DNA from: Macrolepiota albuminosa
Taxonomy: Eukaryota; Basidiomycota; Agaricomycetes; Agaricales; Agaricaceae
Direction: 5' to 3'
Length of the DNA stretch: 64,000 nucleotides
NCBI GenBank assembly: GCA_027475525.1
Contig: JAMWFC010000113.1
Coordinates: 744,001 to 808,000, forward strand
Numbering within the stretch: the stretch's first letter is position 1; each line of letters opens with the position of its first letter. The notes beneath the pieces are model-generated. The model was not told where the DNA came from. It did not search any database and was given only the letters and a program-made list of their open reading frames with translations. Both the position numbers and the translations under genes were made by a program. This document shows positions 1 through 11,504 of this stretch, in pieces.

Positions 1-737
1 GTCTGGAACTCCGGGGCTAGGACTCCGGGGTTCAAGACGAGGACAGGGGTAATCCCGGGAGAGGGGACTAGAGTCCGGGGGTTTTGGATGAGAGTGGCTG
101 GGAGTTAGAGGGGGTCGAGTCGTGAACCGGAGGTTCTAAGACGAGACCAAGTTAGTAATTTAAGAGTCGCGAAGTGCGTACCAAGCTTAGAGCACGCGAA
201 TACTAAGGCGTGCCAGTCGAAGCGTACCAAACAAGGCGTACCAGTCAAGCAAGGGGCACGCAATATCCAAAGTAACAGTTATGCAATCTCAAGACTACCG
301 AATACAACAGGGAGCTACGCTATAAGTACTACGGGGCCGGGTCTCGGGGTTCCGGGATGTCTGGGATGGGTTCCGGGGGTCATTGAGTAGCGGCAGGGGC
401 TATATACCGGGATCGCGCGTGTGGGGCGCGCGATCAATTGGCGCGGATGGGGCCGTGATGCGTGATGCGCGATGTCCGGAGCGAGTCGCGTGATCCGATC
501 GTTGATCGGGGCTGGGGGCGGCTGATGGCGGTCCCTGATGCGCGTGATGGCGGTGTCGGCGGTCGTGATGGCGGGGCGTGCCCTGTGGGGTCGGAGGGAG
601 GGTCCCGGAGGGTGTTCCGGGTGATGGCGGTGTCGGCGGTCGTGATGGCGGGGCGTGCCCTGTGGGGTCGGAGGGAGGGTCCCGGAGGGTGTTCCGGGGG
701 TGTTCCGGGGTGGGCCCGGAGGGGAGGGGTCGTGACA
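1..737 (-). repeat. 3' LTR of element A (partial at window edge)
   Basis: Matches the right LTR from position 11584 onward; the first 79 bp of the LTR lie outside the window. The inner end is the TGTCA terminus at 737, followed by a C-rich run that is the polypurine tract on the sense strand. Two 77-bp duplications affect it (544 and 694); the second crosses the LTR/internal border, so 814 is an equivalent end. After correction it is about 26 bp longer than the right LTR because of a short indel near 525-550. Confidence 0.9.
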
Positions 738-750
738 TCACCCCCCCCTC
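738..750 (-). promoter_or_regulatory. Polypurine tract of element A
   Basis: The sense strand reads a run of eight G flanked by GA and TGA directly before the LTR start TGTCACGACC. This is the expected primer for plus-strand synthesis. The same sequence recurs at 815-827 in the second copy of a 77-bp duplication and at 45722-45734 in element A'. Confidence 0.75.
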
Positions 751-941
751 AGCGCCGAGACCCTCCGAGGCCGGGGGTGTTCCGGGGTGGGCCCGGAGGG
801 GAGGGGTCGTGACATCACCCCCCCCTCAGCGCCGAGACCCTCCGAGGCACGCGTAGCCGGTGGTTCGGACCGGGGGTCAACCGTGGGATCCGGCACCTGA
901 CCTGCCACGTATCGAAAAAAATTTTACCATCAAGTTCAACC

Positions 942-2822
942 ATGTCGCGTACGCCAACGCATTCCCCGACGCCCCCGCAAACGAACGAGGTCGCGCCCCT
1001 CATGGCGTGGGAAGCCCGGGACGCGCGTTACCGGGCTCGACTTGACCGGGAGCGCGTGGCGGTGCTCGCCGAGCAACGTGAGTACTCCCGCGCCGCCTCT
1101 TTACCCCACTGACCTTTCCTTTTCAGAACAACGCAACATTCCGACCCCGGAGGCGGGTCCCAGCCGACTCCCGGAATCTGCTCCCGGGGCGGGTTCCAGT
1201 CGTCCTGCGCCGACCTTCGCGCGTATGACTGTTCGTCCTCCCCGTCCGCAGCCCCCTCCCCGTCCTAGATTGCCTGCCCCCCGCTTTCGTCGTTCCGGGA
1301 TGGAGATAGGGACCGTGTCGGAGGTCCCGGAGAGTCGACGTGTCGCGTGGGCGGACGCGACGCAGGATCTGTTTGTGGAGGCCCTGGAGAGGCTCCGAGG
1401 TCTGCCTACCCACGCCTGGTGCGTGAACAACGGACCGGTGAGTCGTTGCCCTACCTCTGATCTCTCTTGCTGACTCCGGTGTAGTGCTTGCACTGTGCTC
1501 GCCGAGGCGTACTTTGCGAGTTCAAAGTCCCGGGCCCCTCGTCCCGCCGGGACACGGCCGTGTGTGAGGCTTGCCGCCTCAACCACAAACGTTGTTCCGT
1601 GTCGGCGCTGTGGAGGGCGCGCTGTGTCGCCCAGGAGCAGGGATGGCCGTTGGGGGAGGTTACCCGGAGGATGGGGGTAGAGGAGCGGGACTGGGTGGCG
1701 GAGCCTGTGGGGGAGAGGGATGGCCGTTGGGGGAGGTTACCCGGAGGATGGGGGTAGAGGAGCGGGACTGGGTGGCGGAGCCTGTGGGGGAGGTGGTGGA
1801 GCCGGCAGGGGGGGTGCCCACAGCGCCCGCGGAGGCGTCCAGCGGGGGGTCGGGGGATCGGGGGGTCGGGGCCGGCCCGTGGTGCTGATTACGCGCCGGG
1901 CTCCTCGGTCCGGTACCCGGGGGAGGGGGGGCGCCTGGACAAGGGGAAGCGGCGGGCGTCGCCCAGTCCCTCCCCGGGCCCCTCCAAGAGGGCGCACCTG
2001 CCCATGCAGACCCCGTCCCTGGCCTCCCCATCGCGCGTTTCCCCAGCGGTGTTCTCCCCGCTGTCCGGGCGTCCCTTGAGCGCCGAGGTGAGGGAGCTGC
2101 AGGCGCGTTTGGAGCAGGCGGGCCGGGAGAGGGAGGAACGCGAGGAGGGGGCGAGGGAGGAGGCGGCGCTCCGGCGGAGGTTGGAGGAGGATCGCGAGGC
2201 GGCCCTCCGGGAGTTGGGGGAGGCGAGGGTGGCACGGGGGGAGGCCGAGGCCCGGCTGGACGCCATGGGGGCCAGGCTGGGGCAGGGGGTTGGGCTCCCT
2301 GGGCAGGGATCCCCGGGGTTGGTCGAGGTCCTGCGCCGGGATGTGGTGATCGGGCGGATGGCCTCTCTTAGTGAGTGTTCCTCTTCTCGGGGTCGGGTCG
2401 GTACTGACATTCCTAGGTTGGGCTCGGGAGCATCGCCAGCTCCTGGACGGAGTGGCCGCGGCGCTCGCCTCCCTGCAAGAGGGGCTCCAATCGGAGGCGG
2501 GGAACCCCGGGGTGGAGCGGGGTCTGGATCTGTTGGGGAGGCTGGTGACCGCGCACCGCCGGAGGAACGTCCCGGCCCCGGGATCGTGGTTCGAGCGGGT
2601 TCTGGACGAGGGGGAGCCACTCCCACCGCGCACCGCCGGAGGAACGTCCCGGCCCCGGGATCGTGGTTCGAGCGGGTTCTGGACGAGGGGGAGCCACTCC
2701 CTTCCTGGGACCAATTGGCCGAGGAGATGTGGCGAGGACACGGTCCGGAGGGGTTGGGGGAGGAGTTCCGGGGCTGGCCGAGGGGAGGGGAGGGTGAGGG
2801 TAGTTCGGGGCCCCAGCTCTAG
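942..2822 (+). CDS. Opposite-strand Zn-cluster/coiled-coil protein of element A
   Basis: A spliced gene running against gag-pol inside element A. Proposed exons are 942-1077, 1127-1437, 1485-2370 and 2417-2822, with introns of 46-49 bp, all GT-AG; about 528 aa after collapsing the 77-bp duplications at 1640 and 2548. The N-terminus is Pro/Arg-rich. Exon 3 opens with a six-cysteine cluster of pattern CX2CX6CX15CX2CX6C, whose second half (CEACRLNHKRC) is basic like fungal Zn2Cys6 clusters. A Glu/Arg-rich heptad region (about 2080-2280) follows, probably a coiled coil, then a conserved C-terminal domain. Two small frame changes in G-runs near 1860-1930 are absent from the A' copy, so they may be errors. 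DNA or RNA binding is inferred from the cluster only; the function is unknown to me. Confidence 0.72.
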
Positions 2823-3080
2823 GGGCCCCCGTTTTCTTGTTGCTGTCCCGTAGCTGTAGTATAGTGTACTATATATAGAAAATGTATATACTTTGGCTGT
2901 CCCGGGTCAGTAGGAGTAAGGGGCGAAAGAAGCCGAAAGAAACCGGAAAGAACATTTTGCCCAGACGCCGGGACATCACTATGAAATGGTACTAAAAGAG
3001 AGTAAGATCTAGAAAGGAGAAGCAGAAAATATACATGGGAGTTGAATCCCTACTGAACCCAGAGGCGGGGGTTACGCCCA
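2823..3080. other. Non-coding spacer between convergent genes of element A
   Basis: Lies between the stop of the opposite-strand gene and the stop of pol, which converge here. It holds an AT-rich stretch (about 2855-2895) and A/G-rich sequence near 2915-2955. It would have to contain the 3' ends of the opposite-strand transcript. I see no further gene. Confidence 0.6.
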
Positions 3081-6000
3081 CTACTGCCGTCTGTGAGTCC
3101 TGCGCCCGGGAAGATCGTTCCCCGGGTGCCGTTGTTGGAAGTTCCGGAGTTTGTCGAGGGCGCCCGTCTGTGAGCCCTGCGCCCGGGAAGATCGTTCCCG
3201 GGTGCCGTTGTTGGAAGTTCCGGAGTTTGTCGAGGGCGCCTTCGAGGTTTCGGCACGGTTCCCAAGTGTCGTCTTCCGGGCCGTATCCCTTCCATCGTAC
3301 GAGGAAGTGGGGTCGTCCACGAATGTTCCGGGAGTCGAGGATGTCTTCAACCTCGTAGTGGTATTCGTCCTCGACCTCGACCGGGGGAGGGGGCTCGGGG
3401 CGTCGTTCGGGGAAGGGATCCGGGGGGTGTCGTTCCAGGAGGCGTCCTCGACCTCGACCGGGGGAGGGGGCTCGGGGCGTCGTTCGGGGAAGGGATCCGG
3501 GGGGTGTCGTTCCAGGAGGCACGTGGAATACCGGGTGCAGACCTTTTAGTCCCGGGGGAGCTCGATCTTGTAGGCGTGGGATGAGACCTTCTTCAATATT
3601 TTGAACGGGCCGAGACGCTTGTGATCGAGTTTTGGGGAGGGCCGGCGGGTGCGGAGGTGTCGTCGATCTAACCATACCTTTGTCCGCCGAGACGCTTGTG
3701 ATCGAGTTTTGGGGAGGGCCGGCGGGTGCGGAGGTGTCGTCGATCTAACCATACCTTTGTCCGGGGGCCCAGTCGGGGGTGTCTTCCCGTTTCCGGTCGG
3801 CGTGTTTCACGTAGGCCCGGTTCGCGGTGTCGATCTCTTCCCGGCCCAGTCGGGGGTGTCTTCCCGTTTCCGGTCGGCGTGTTTCACGTAGGCCCGGTTC
3901 GCGGTGTCGATCTCTTCCCGAGAAACTCGTGAAGGGATTGGAGATCCCGGGCGACCTTGTGGGCGGCGTGCGACGGGATGTCCCGGAGCGAGAGCGTCAG
4001 TCGAGGGTGGTATCCCTTGTTGGCAAAGAAGGGCGATACCCCGGTGGCAGAGTGCGGCGTGTTGTTGTAAGCGTCAGTCGAGGGTGGTATCCCTTGTTGG
4101 CAAAGAAGGGCGATACCCCGGTGGCAGAGTGCGGCGTGTTGTTGTAGTGAACTCGGCCAGGGGGAGCTCGGCGCGCCAGTCGTCCTGCAAGTAGTTGACG
4201 TACAGCCGGAGGTACTGCTCAAGGGACTGGTTGACCCTTTCGGTTTGTCCGTCGGTTTCGGGGTGGTAGGCGGTAGAGAGGTTAGTCTTTACTTCAAGTG
4301 CCTTACACAGGGAAGTCCAAAACTTGGACACGAAGAGGGGGCCCCGGTCGGAGACGATGTCGTCCGGGAGACCATGCTTGGCGAAGACGTGCTCGAGGAA
4401 CAGCCGGGCGAAGTCCGGGGCGGTATCCGTGGTGTGGCAGGGTAGGAAGATGCCCTGTTTGGTTAGCCTGCACACAACGACGAGAATGGCATCGAACCCT
4501 TCAGATTCCGGGAGCTCGACGATGTGGTCCAGAGATATTGAGGACCAGGGGCGTCGTCCGACCGGCAGGGGTTTCAGGAGTCCGTATGGTCGGTGTCGGG
4601 GGACCTTGGCCCGGAGGCAGGGCTCGCATGATCGAATGTAACGGGTCACGTCCTTCTTCAACCCTGGCCAAAAGTAAGTCCGGGAGATGAGCTGGAGGGT
4701 CTTACGTATTCCAGGATGTCCCCGGAGCTTGTGGTCGTGGTGTTGACGGAGGACGTCGTAGCGAAGTCGGGCGTGATCCGGGACGTAGATGCGGCCGTCC
4801 CGGAGGAGGAGTTTTTCGTCGGGGGACAGGGAGAAGGCGGGGTCCCGGTCGGTTCCATCAGGGGGGTTGCGGGGGTCGTGATCGGTGAAGTACTTGTCTC
4901 GGGACAGGAGAAGGCGGGGTCCCGGTCGGTTCCATCAGGGGGGTTGCGGGGGTCGTGATCGGTGAAGTACTTGTCTCGGGGGGCACGGCGAATCTGACTC
5001 AGGGTCCCTTCCTTGTTTAAGATCAGTACGGCATTCAGATGTTCGGGAGGGATCACCACGCGATGATTGAACGCATTGCGTTCCGCCTCGAATGACTTCT
5101 TGGGGTAGACGTCCGGTCGACGGGTGAGGGCATCGGGTTTGGCGCCAAGTCGTCCCGGGCGGTACTGGATCGTGAAGTCGTATTCCGAGAGGATCTCGGA
5201 CCATCGGGCCTGTCGTCGACTGAGTTGCTTGGTCGTGGTGAAGTACTGCAGGTTATTATGATCCGAGTAGACCTGGATCCGGTGCCGGGCTCCCGACTGA
5301 GTTGCTTGGTCGTGGTGAAGTACTGCAGGTTATTATGATCCGAGTAGACCTGGATCCGGTGCCGGGCTCCTCGAGGTAGGCCCGCCATTGCTTGAAGGCT
5401 TCGACGATGGCGAGGAGTTCCTTGTCGTAAATGTCGTAGTTGAGCTCGGCGTCGATCATGGACCGGGTGTAGAAAGCGACTGGCCGGGGCTCCCCACCGT
5501 CAGGCTCCATCTGTGAGAGGATCCCGGCGATGGCGTAGTCGGACGCGTCACATTCCAGGATGATCGGGAGGGCCGGGTCGTAGTGCCGGAGTACCGGGGC
5601 GACTGTGAAAGCCTCCTTGAGCAAGTTAAAGACGCTCTGGCACTTACTGTCCCAGTTCCAGGCGATGTCCTTACGCGTGAGCCGGTTGAGGGGTTTCGTG
5701 ATCCCGGAGTGCTCTGGCACTTACTGTCCCAGTTCCAGGCGATGTCCTTACGCGTGAGCCGGTTGAGGGGTTTCGTGATCCCGGAGTAGTTGTTATAAAC
5801 CTCCGGTAGAAGTTAGCGAAACCCAGGAAGGACTGTACTTCCTTGACGTTCCGGGGCTGCGGCCAGTTGACGATGGCCTCGACCTTGTGGGGGTCCATGC
5901 GAACGCCATTCGGGGATACTATGACGCCAAGATACTCAACCTCTTCCGTATGGAATGAACACTTCTCGGGCTTGGCGTGGAGGTTGTGCTCCCGGAGGCG

Positions 6001-8465
6001 TTCGAGGACTTGCCGGACATGCTTCTGGTGATCCTCCGGTGAGTCGGAATAAATGAGGATGTCGTCCAGGTAGACGATCACGAAGACGTCGCTCATGTCG
6101 TGGAAGATGTCGTTCATGAAGTATTGGAACGTGGCGGGGGAGTTAGTCATTCCGAAAGGCATTACAAGGTACTCAAACAGACCATACCGCGTGCGGAACG
6201 CGGTTTTCCACTCGTGTCCCGGGGCGATGCGGACGTTGTTGTAACCGGAGCGGAGGTCGATTTTTGTATAAACCTTGGCACTGCGGAGTCGATCGACCAG
6301 ATCGCCAATGAGCGGGAGCGGGTAGCGGTTCTTCTTGGTGATCTTATTGAGTCCCCGGTAGTCGACACAGAGTCGGAGCGAGCCGTCCTTCTTCTTGGCG
6401 AATAGAACCGGGGCTCCGGCGGCGGAGGCGGAGGGTCGGATGAATCCCTTACCGAGCATTTCGTCGAGGTAGTCCTTGAGAGCCCGGAGTTCGACCTCCG
6501 ACATGTTGTAGACCTTGCCGAAAGGGGGGGTAGCATTTCGTCGAGGTAGTCCTTGAGAGCCCGGAGTTCGACCTCCGACATGTTGTAGACCTTGCCGAAA
6601 GGGGGGGGGCTCCTTCCTCGAGGTCGATGGTGTGATCATAGGGGCGGTGAGGGGGGATCTCCTTGGCGTCTCCTTCGGAGAATACGTCAGCGAACTCGTG
6701 ATACTCCGGGGGAACTACTTCTCGGAGGATTTGCTCCTCGGTTTTCTGTTCCGGGGGAATACGTCAGCGAACTCGTGATACTCCGGGGGAACTACTTCTC
6801 GGAGGATTTGCTCCTCGGTTTTCTGTTCCGGGGATGGCGTCCCCTCGTAGGTGTTCTTCCGGGAGAGAAGGCGAGGTGTGCAGCTGAAACGTGGGAGTCC
6901 CATCCCTCATGAGGCGGGCGAAGGGGGCGGCCCCAATGATCCTAATGTCGAGTGCGCTCGGGTCGATCGGTGTTGCGGAATCATCGGCCGGAGCGGGTGT
7001 GACGCGTGTCTGAGACCGGCAGGGGTAGTTCGGCCCTTTGTACTTGTTCCGAGGAATGTTTGGGGGTCGATCGGGGGCCTTGCGGTCTCGGATGGGCGGG
7101 GGTGGTGCATGCGTGGGGGCTTGTTCCGAGGAATGTTTGGGGGTCGATCGGGGGCCTTGCGGTCTCGGATGGGCGGGGGTGGTGCATGCGTGGGGGCGCG
7201 GCAGTCGTCCGGGGTGTCGGGCGTCGGGTCGCTTCCTAGGGCCCGGAGGTGCACGGCGGTCGAGGGGTGGTCTTCGGGTCCCGGGAAGGTCATGGTGAGC
7301 GTCCTCCAATCGATGTCGGGGTTCGTGTCGCGCAGCCAGGGCAGTCCCAGCACCATCGGGGTCGATTCGTGAAGTCGCGTGACCAGGAAGTCGGAAGTGA
7401 ACTCGTAGTTGTTGTCCAGGGTCACGCGTCCCGAGTGAGACCTTTGGATGGGGCCGGAGGAGGAGGGGGTGCCGTCGAGGCGTTGCAGGCGTCCAGGGTC
7501 ACGCGTCCCGAGTGAGACCTTTGGATGGGGCCGGAGGAGGAGGGGGTGCCGTCGAGGCGTTGCAGGCGGAGGGCTGGTCGAGGGAGTCGTGGGGGAGGTC
7601 GAGAGCGTCGCTGATGAAAACCCCGGTGGCTCCGCTGTCGATAAGGGCCGATATCGGTCCTGGGGTGCCGTCCAGCCTGGCATTGATGACGAAGGATCGG
7701 GACGAGCGGGATTGGAGTCCGGGGGGTGGTGAGGGCTCGTCCGGGGGGTCCTTCCTGGCATTGATGACGAAGGATCGGGACGAGCGGGATGGAGTCCGGG
7801 GGTGGTGAGGGCTCGTCCGGGGGGTCCTTCGGGGTTGGATTTGAGGAGTGGGGGATGTCGAAGGGGAGTTGCTGGTCGTCGGGGGTCGGGTCCCGGGTCA
7901 GGCGAAGGGTGAGGTGTCGCCAATCGATGCGGGGGTTAGTGTCCCGGAGCCACGGGAGTCCTAAGACCAGGGGTGCGGAAGGGTGGAGTTTTGTTATCAA
8001 CATCCGGAGGTTGTGAGTCTGTCCGTTGGCGAAGGTAACGGGCATACGCACGAAGTGGGTGATGTCCCCCGCCGTAGAGGCGTCTCCGTCAAAGAGGCAG
8101 AGTCGTACCGGGACCGGGAGTCGCTGGGCGGGTTCCGGGGCGAAGGTAGACCATGCTTCATCGATGAAGTTGTCGGTGGCGCCACTGTCGACGAGGGTGT
8201 TGAGGGGAGTTCCGGAGGGGGTGAGGCGGGTTTTGAGGAGGAGGGAGTGCGAAGAGTGGGAGGGTAGATAAGCCGTGAGGGTGTCCTGTATGAGTGTCGT
8301 AGAGCGAAGATGTGAGACCGGGGCGGAGAAGACGTCGGGGTCGATTCCGCGATTTAGGGCGTCTTCCGGGTCTAAATCGCCGGGTCGTTTTCCGAATACT
8401 CGTAGGTGGCGTCCTCCCCTTCGAAGGTCCAGGTGGCACGTCCCATGACCTGTCGTTTGGGGCAC
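3081..8465 (-). CDS. pol: Pol polyprotein of element A (PR-PR-RT-RH-IN-chromodomain)
   Basis: Replication and integration polyprotein. In sense order: first retropepsin with DSGAT (Asp at 8187-8189) and a distal LGLPWL motif; second retropepsin with DSGAT (Asp at 7637-7639) and its own LGLPWL; RT with catalytic YLDD at 6061-6072; RNase H (about 5720-5260); integrase with catalytic Asp at 4527-4529, Asp at 4347-4349 and Glu at 4239-4241, a D-x35-E spacing; and a chromodomain (about 3240-3420) with [17 protein letters not shown]. Pol overlaps the end of gag in the -1 frame. Many 77-bp duplications break the raw frame. Separately, about 1 nt is missing near 5797 compared with A', between RT and RNase H. 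The chromodomain places it among chromoviruses, which target chromatin. Confidence 0.9.
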
Positions 8466-11400
8466 TCGGAGATGAAATGATCTTTCTCACCACAGAGTAT
8501 GCAGACACCCTCCCTTCTCCGTCGTTCCTGCACATCCGTCGGGACTTCGATCCAGGGTCGTCCCTTCTTTTGAAGCCGGTTGGCTCGGAGGGCCTCCTCG
8601 TCCCGTTCGTCGTCGAAGTCGAAGTCTTCGGGGTCTTCCGGGGGTTCCTCGGGGCTTGGCACGTCGCCCGGGTCGTGGGCGGCCACGGCGGCGTTGAGTT
8701 GGGCCTGGGGGCGGGCGCCGCTGCCGGGGTTAGCATTGGGCGGGCCGCGACTCACCGGGGCACGGCGGCGTTGAGTTGGGCCTGGGGGCGGGCGCCGCTG
8801 CCGGGGTTAGCATTGGGCGGGCCGCGACTCACCGGGGTCGGCCGCCAGGGAACGCGGGGGGACCGGGGTTTCGACCTTGGGGGTTGGGAGCTTCGCCGGA
8901 GGGCCAAGGGGGTCCTCCTCTAGGGTTCCAGGGGGGTCGGGAATTCGAATACTCGCTGCGGTCTTCCCAGTAGCGTTGGTCGATCTGCATGACGAGGGCC
9001 TTGTATCCGTCGTAGGAGGGTTGTTTCGGGGCGAGTCGGAGGACGTCCTTGATGCGTTGTGGCAGGGCGCGGCGGAGGGCGTACCGGAGGGCGCTGTAGT
9101 TCCAACCTGTTTCGTAAGCTTCCTTCTCAAAACGTACGATAAAGGTGGTGAAACGTTCTTCCGAGCGCATCCGGAGGTTGAAGAGGTTGTCCTCGGCCTC
9201 GGCCACGGTGTCGTAGATTCCGAACTTCCCGGAGAACTCGTCGACGAAGGCCTGCCAGCGAGCGAGTGCCGGGTTGTTGGGGTCGAACTGGATGAGGGCC
9301 GTGTAGTGATCGAAGGCGATCCCAAGGCCTGCCAGCGAGCGAGTGCCGGGTTGTTGGGGTCGAACTGGATGAGGGCCGTGTAGTGATCGAAGGCGATCCC
9401 TGGAGGTACGATGCGGCAAAGGCCACCCGGGAGCTGTCAACCTGAAACGTGAGCGGCTTTGCCTGAAACGTATTGAGACACTGAGTGAGGAAGGTACGCC
9501 ATTTTCGGGGGTCCCGGCCCGTGAAAGCGTCAGGCTTTTGGATGTCCAGTCGTCCTTCGCGGGCGAGGGCGTCGCGAGCGTCGTCCGGTCCGGCAGCGTT
9601 GCGGGGAGGGGGGCCAGCATTGTAATAGTAGTAATAGTGATTACCCCCCCCTCCTTGAGGAGGAAAAGCACCAAGGGCGGGACCCCACCCGCCGGGAGGT
9701 CCTCCTCCGGGTGGCTCACCTGGGGGTCCACGCCCGGGAGGCCCGTTGTCCCAAGGGGGTTCGTTCCTGCCAGGAGGGGGCCCGGGTCTCCACGCAGGGG
9801 GGGTCCACGCCCGGGAGGCCCGTTGTCCCAAGGGGGTTCGTTCCTGCCAGGAGGGGGCCCGGGTCTCCACGCAGGGGTGGCGGAGGTGGAGGGCCTGGGG
9901 GTCGTCCTCGAGGTTCAGCTGGGGGTGGTGGAGGCGGTCGGGGAGGGTTCGGCGGTGTCGGGTCGGGCGGAGGGGGTTAGGTGCTGGGTCGGGTGCCGGG
10001 TTGCGCGGGGGACGTTCAACCCGGGAGGGTCGTGCTTGCATCGGGGGTCGCGGGGGGTTTCGTAGGTCGAAGTGGGGTGGCGGGTCGCGGCGGAAGTTGC
10101 GTTCCGGAGGGGCCGGGGCGGACGTGGGGGCGGTGCTGGTGCCGGGCGGGCGCGGGCGCGGACGTTGTTCGTTGTTGTCGCGTGTGAGCTCGTCGATGTA
10201 GCATAGCGTGTCGTCCGTACTAGGGGTGTCCACCCGGGCTCTACCGGGGTTCGCCGGGGCGGGGTCGGGCGTTGTCCATTCGCGGGAGGGGTTCCAGGGG
10301 TCTCTGGGGCTGCCCCAGGTCTCGAAGGTACTAGGAACGGAGTTAGCCCTGCGACGAGTTGACAAGCCTACCGTGCGGGCAGCGGGTTGGTCGAAAAGGC
10401 CTCCAGTCGGGTTGAGGGATCGTAGTATGGCTGAGGCGTTCTGCCGTTCTTCCCGTTGTCGTTGCTCCGGAGTGGGGACCGTGGGGGCTGCCGGGACTGC
10501 TGGGGCCGGTTCCGGGGGTTCCCGTCGAATGTGAATCGAGCGACCTGGGTCCGCGGGGTCGTTGAGGGGCCGAGGGGAGGGGGACGCGTGGACTTCGTCG
10601 AGCAGTTGCTGTAATTCTTCCCGGAGGATCGTATTGCGCCTATACTTTACCATGGTTTGCTCCGGGAGTTCTCCTCGCGTGAGGCGATCCCCGAATTCGA
10701 CCAGGCAGTGAGCCCATTCCTCCGGAGTGCCTTCGAAGTCGTCGTGTCCAAATTCCACGAGCAGCGTCCTTGTCCGTTGCGCGAAGTTCTCTGGCGAGAT
10801 CCTGAGGGAGCGGAGTACCTCGTCCCGTTGCCGTTCATACTCCTCGAGGCGTCGTCGTCCCATTGGCGAGGGAGGGGTTCGAGCGGGTGGAGCGGCGGCC
10901 GGGTAATGACGAGGGGGGTAGTCGGGGTAGGGGGGTCCTCGGGCGAGGGAGGGGTTCGAGCGGGTGGAGCGGCGGCCGGGTAATGACGAGGGGGGTAGTC
11001 GGGGTAGGGGGGTCCTCGGGTTCTCGGGGTTGGGGGACGGGGCGCTGGTAACCGTAGTAGGGGGTGGGTGCAAAGGGGCCCTCGCTGGGGGGAATCGGGC
11101 GAGGTCCGCTGGGTACAGGTGGGGTCTCCGGCAGGCCCCCGGGGATGCTCCGGTACGAGGGGACCTCCACGGGTCGTGCCATGGCTAAATTGGGCGGAGG
11201 GGCCCAGCTGGCTGAGGGCCCCAGGTCGTAGAGGGACGGGTCGGGGGCCCAGTGGCGGTGGAGGTATGGAGGTTCGTACCCCAGCTGGCTGAGGGCCCCA
11301 GGTCGTAGAGGGACGGGTCGGGGGCCCAGTGGCGGTGGAGGTATGGAGGTTCGTACGGGAGGGTGGATAGACGGGGCGGGGGGTCTGCGCGGAGTAGTGG

Positions 11401-11471
11401 TCGGGTACCGGGCGTCCGTAAGGGTCGGTCTGGTACCCGGTGGGGTAGTACGTGTGAGTATACGTAGCCAT
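8372..11471 (-). CDS. gag: Gag polyprotein of element A
   Basis: Capsid/nucleocapsid precursor. It starts at the ATG 33 bp inside the 5' LTR (MATYTHTYY). The N-terminal third is Pro-rich; the capsid region (about 9540-8960) has the retrotransposon-gag pattern around EERFTTFIVRFEKEA; a CX2CX4HX4C zinc knuckle ([14 protein letters not shown]) lies near 8470-8510; the stop is at 8372. Five 77-bp duplications fall inside (8684, 9247, 9724, 10865, 11204). Removing them leaves 2715 nt, exactly 905 codons with stop, and I see no other stop in the pieces. So gag is probably intact at 904 aa. Confidence 0.88.
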
Positions 11472-11491
11472 CAAGAACGGTGTAAGGAGAG

Positions 11492-11504
11492 AGTCTTGAT
11501 ATTA
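11492..11504 (-). promoter_or_regulatory. Self-priming primer binding site of element A
   Basis: Directly after the 5' LTR the sense strand reads TAATATCAAGACT, which does not begin with the TGG of a tRNA-primed site. It is the reverse complement of a sequence inside the family's own LTR (perfect in A', two mismatches in this LTR at 12021-12033). This resembles the self-primed reverse transcription known for Tf1/sushi chromoviruses. Confidence 0.65.

Noticed and set aside
3035..10534. Long plus-strand frames opposite gag and pol of element A outside 942-2822
   Set aside because: They are shadows of GC-rich coding sequence with Arg/Gly-rich translations, and they do not continue across the duplications.
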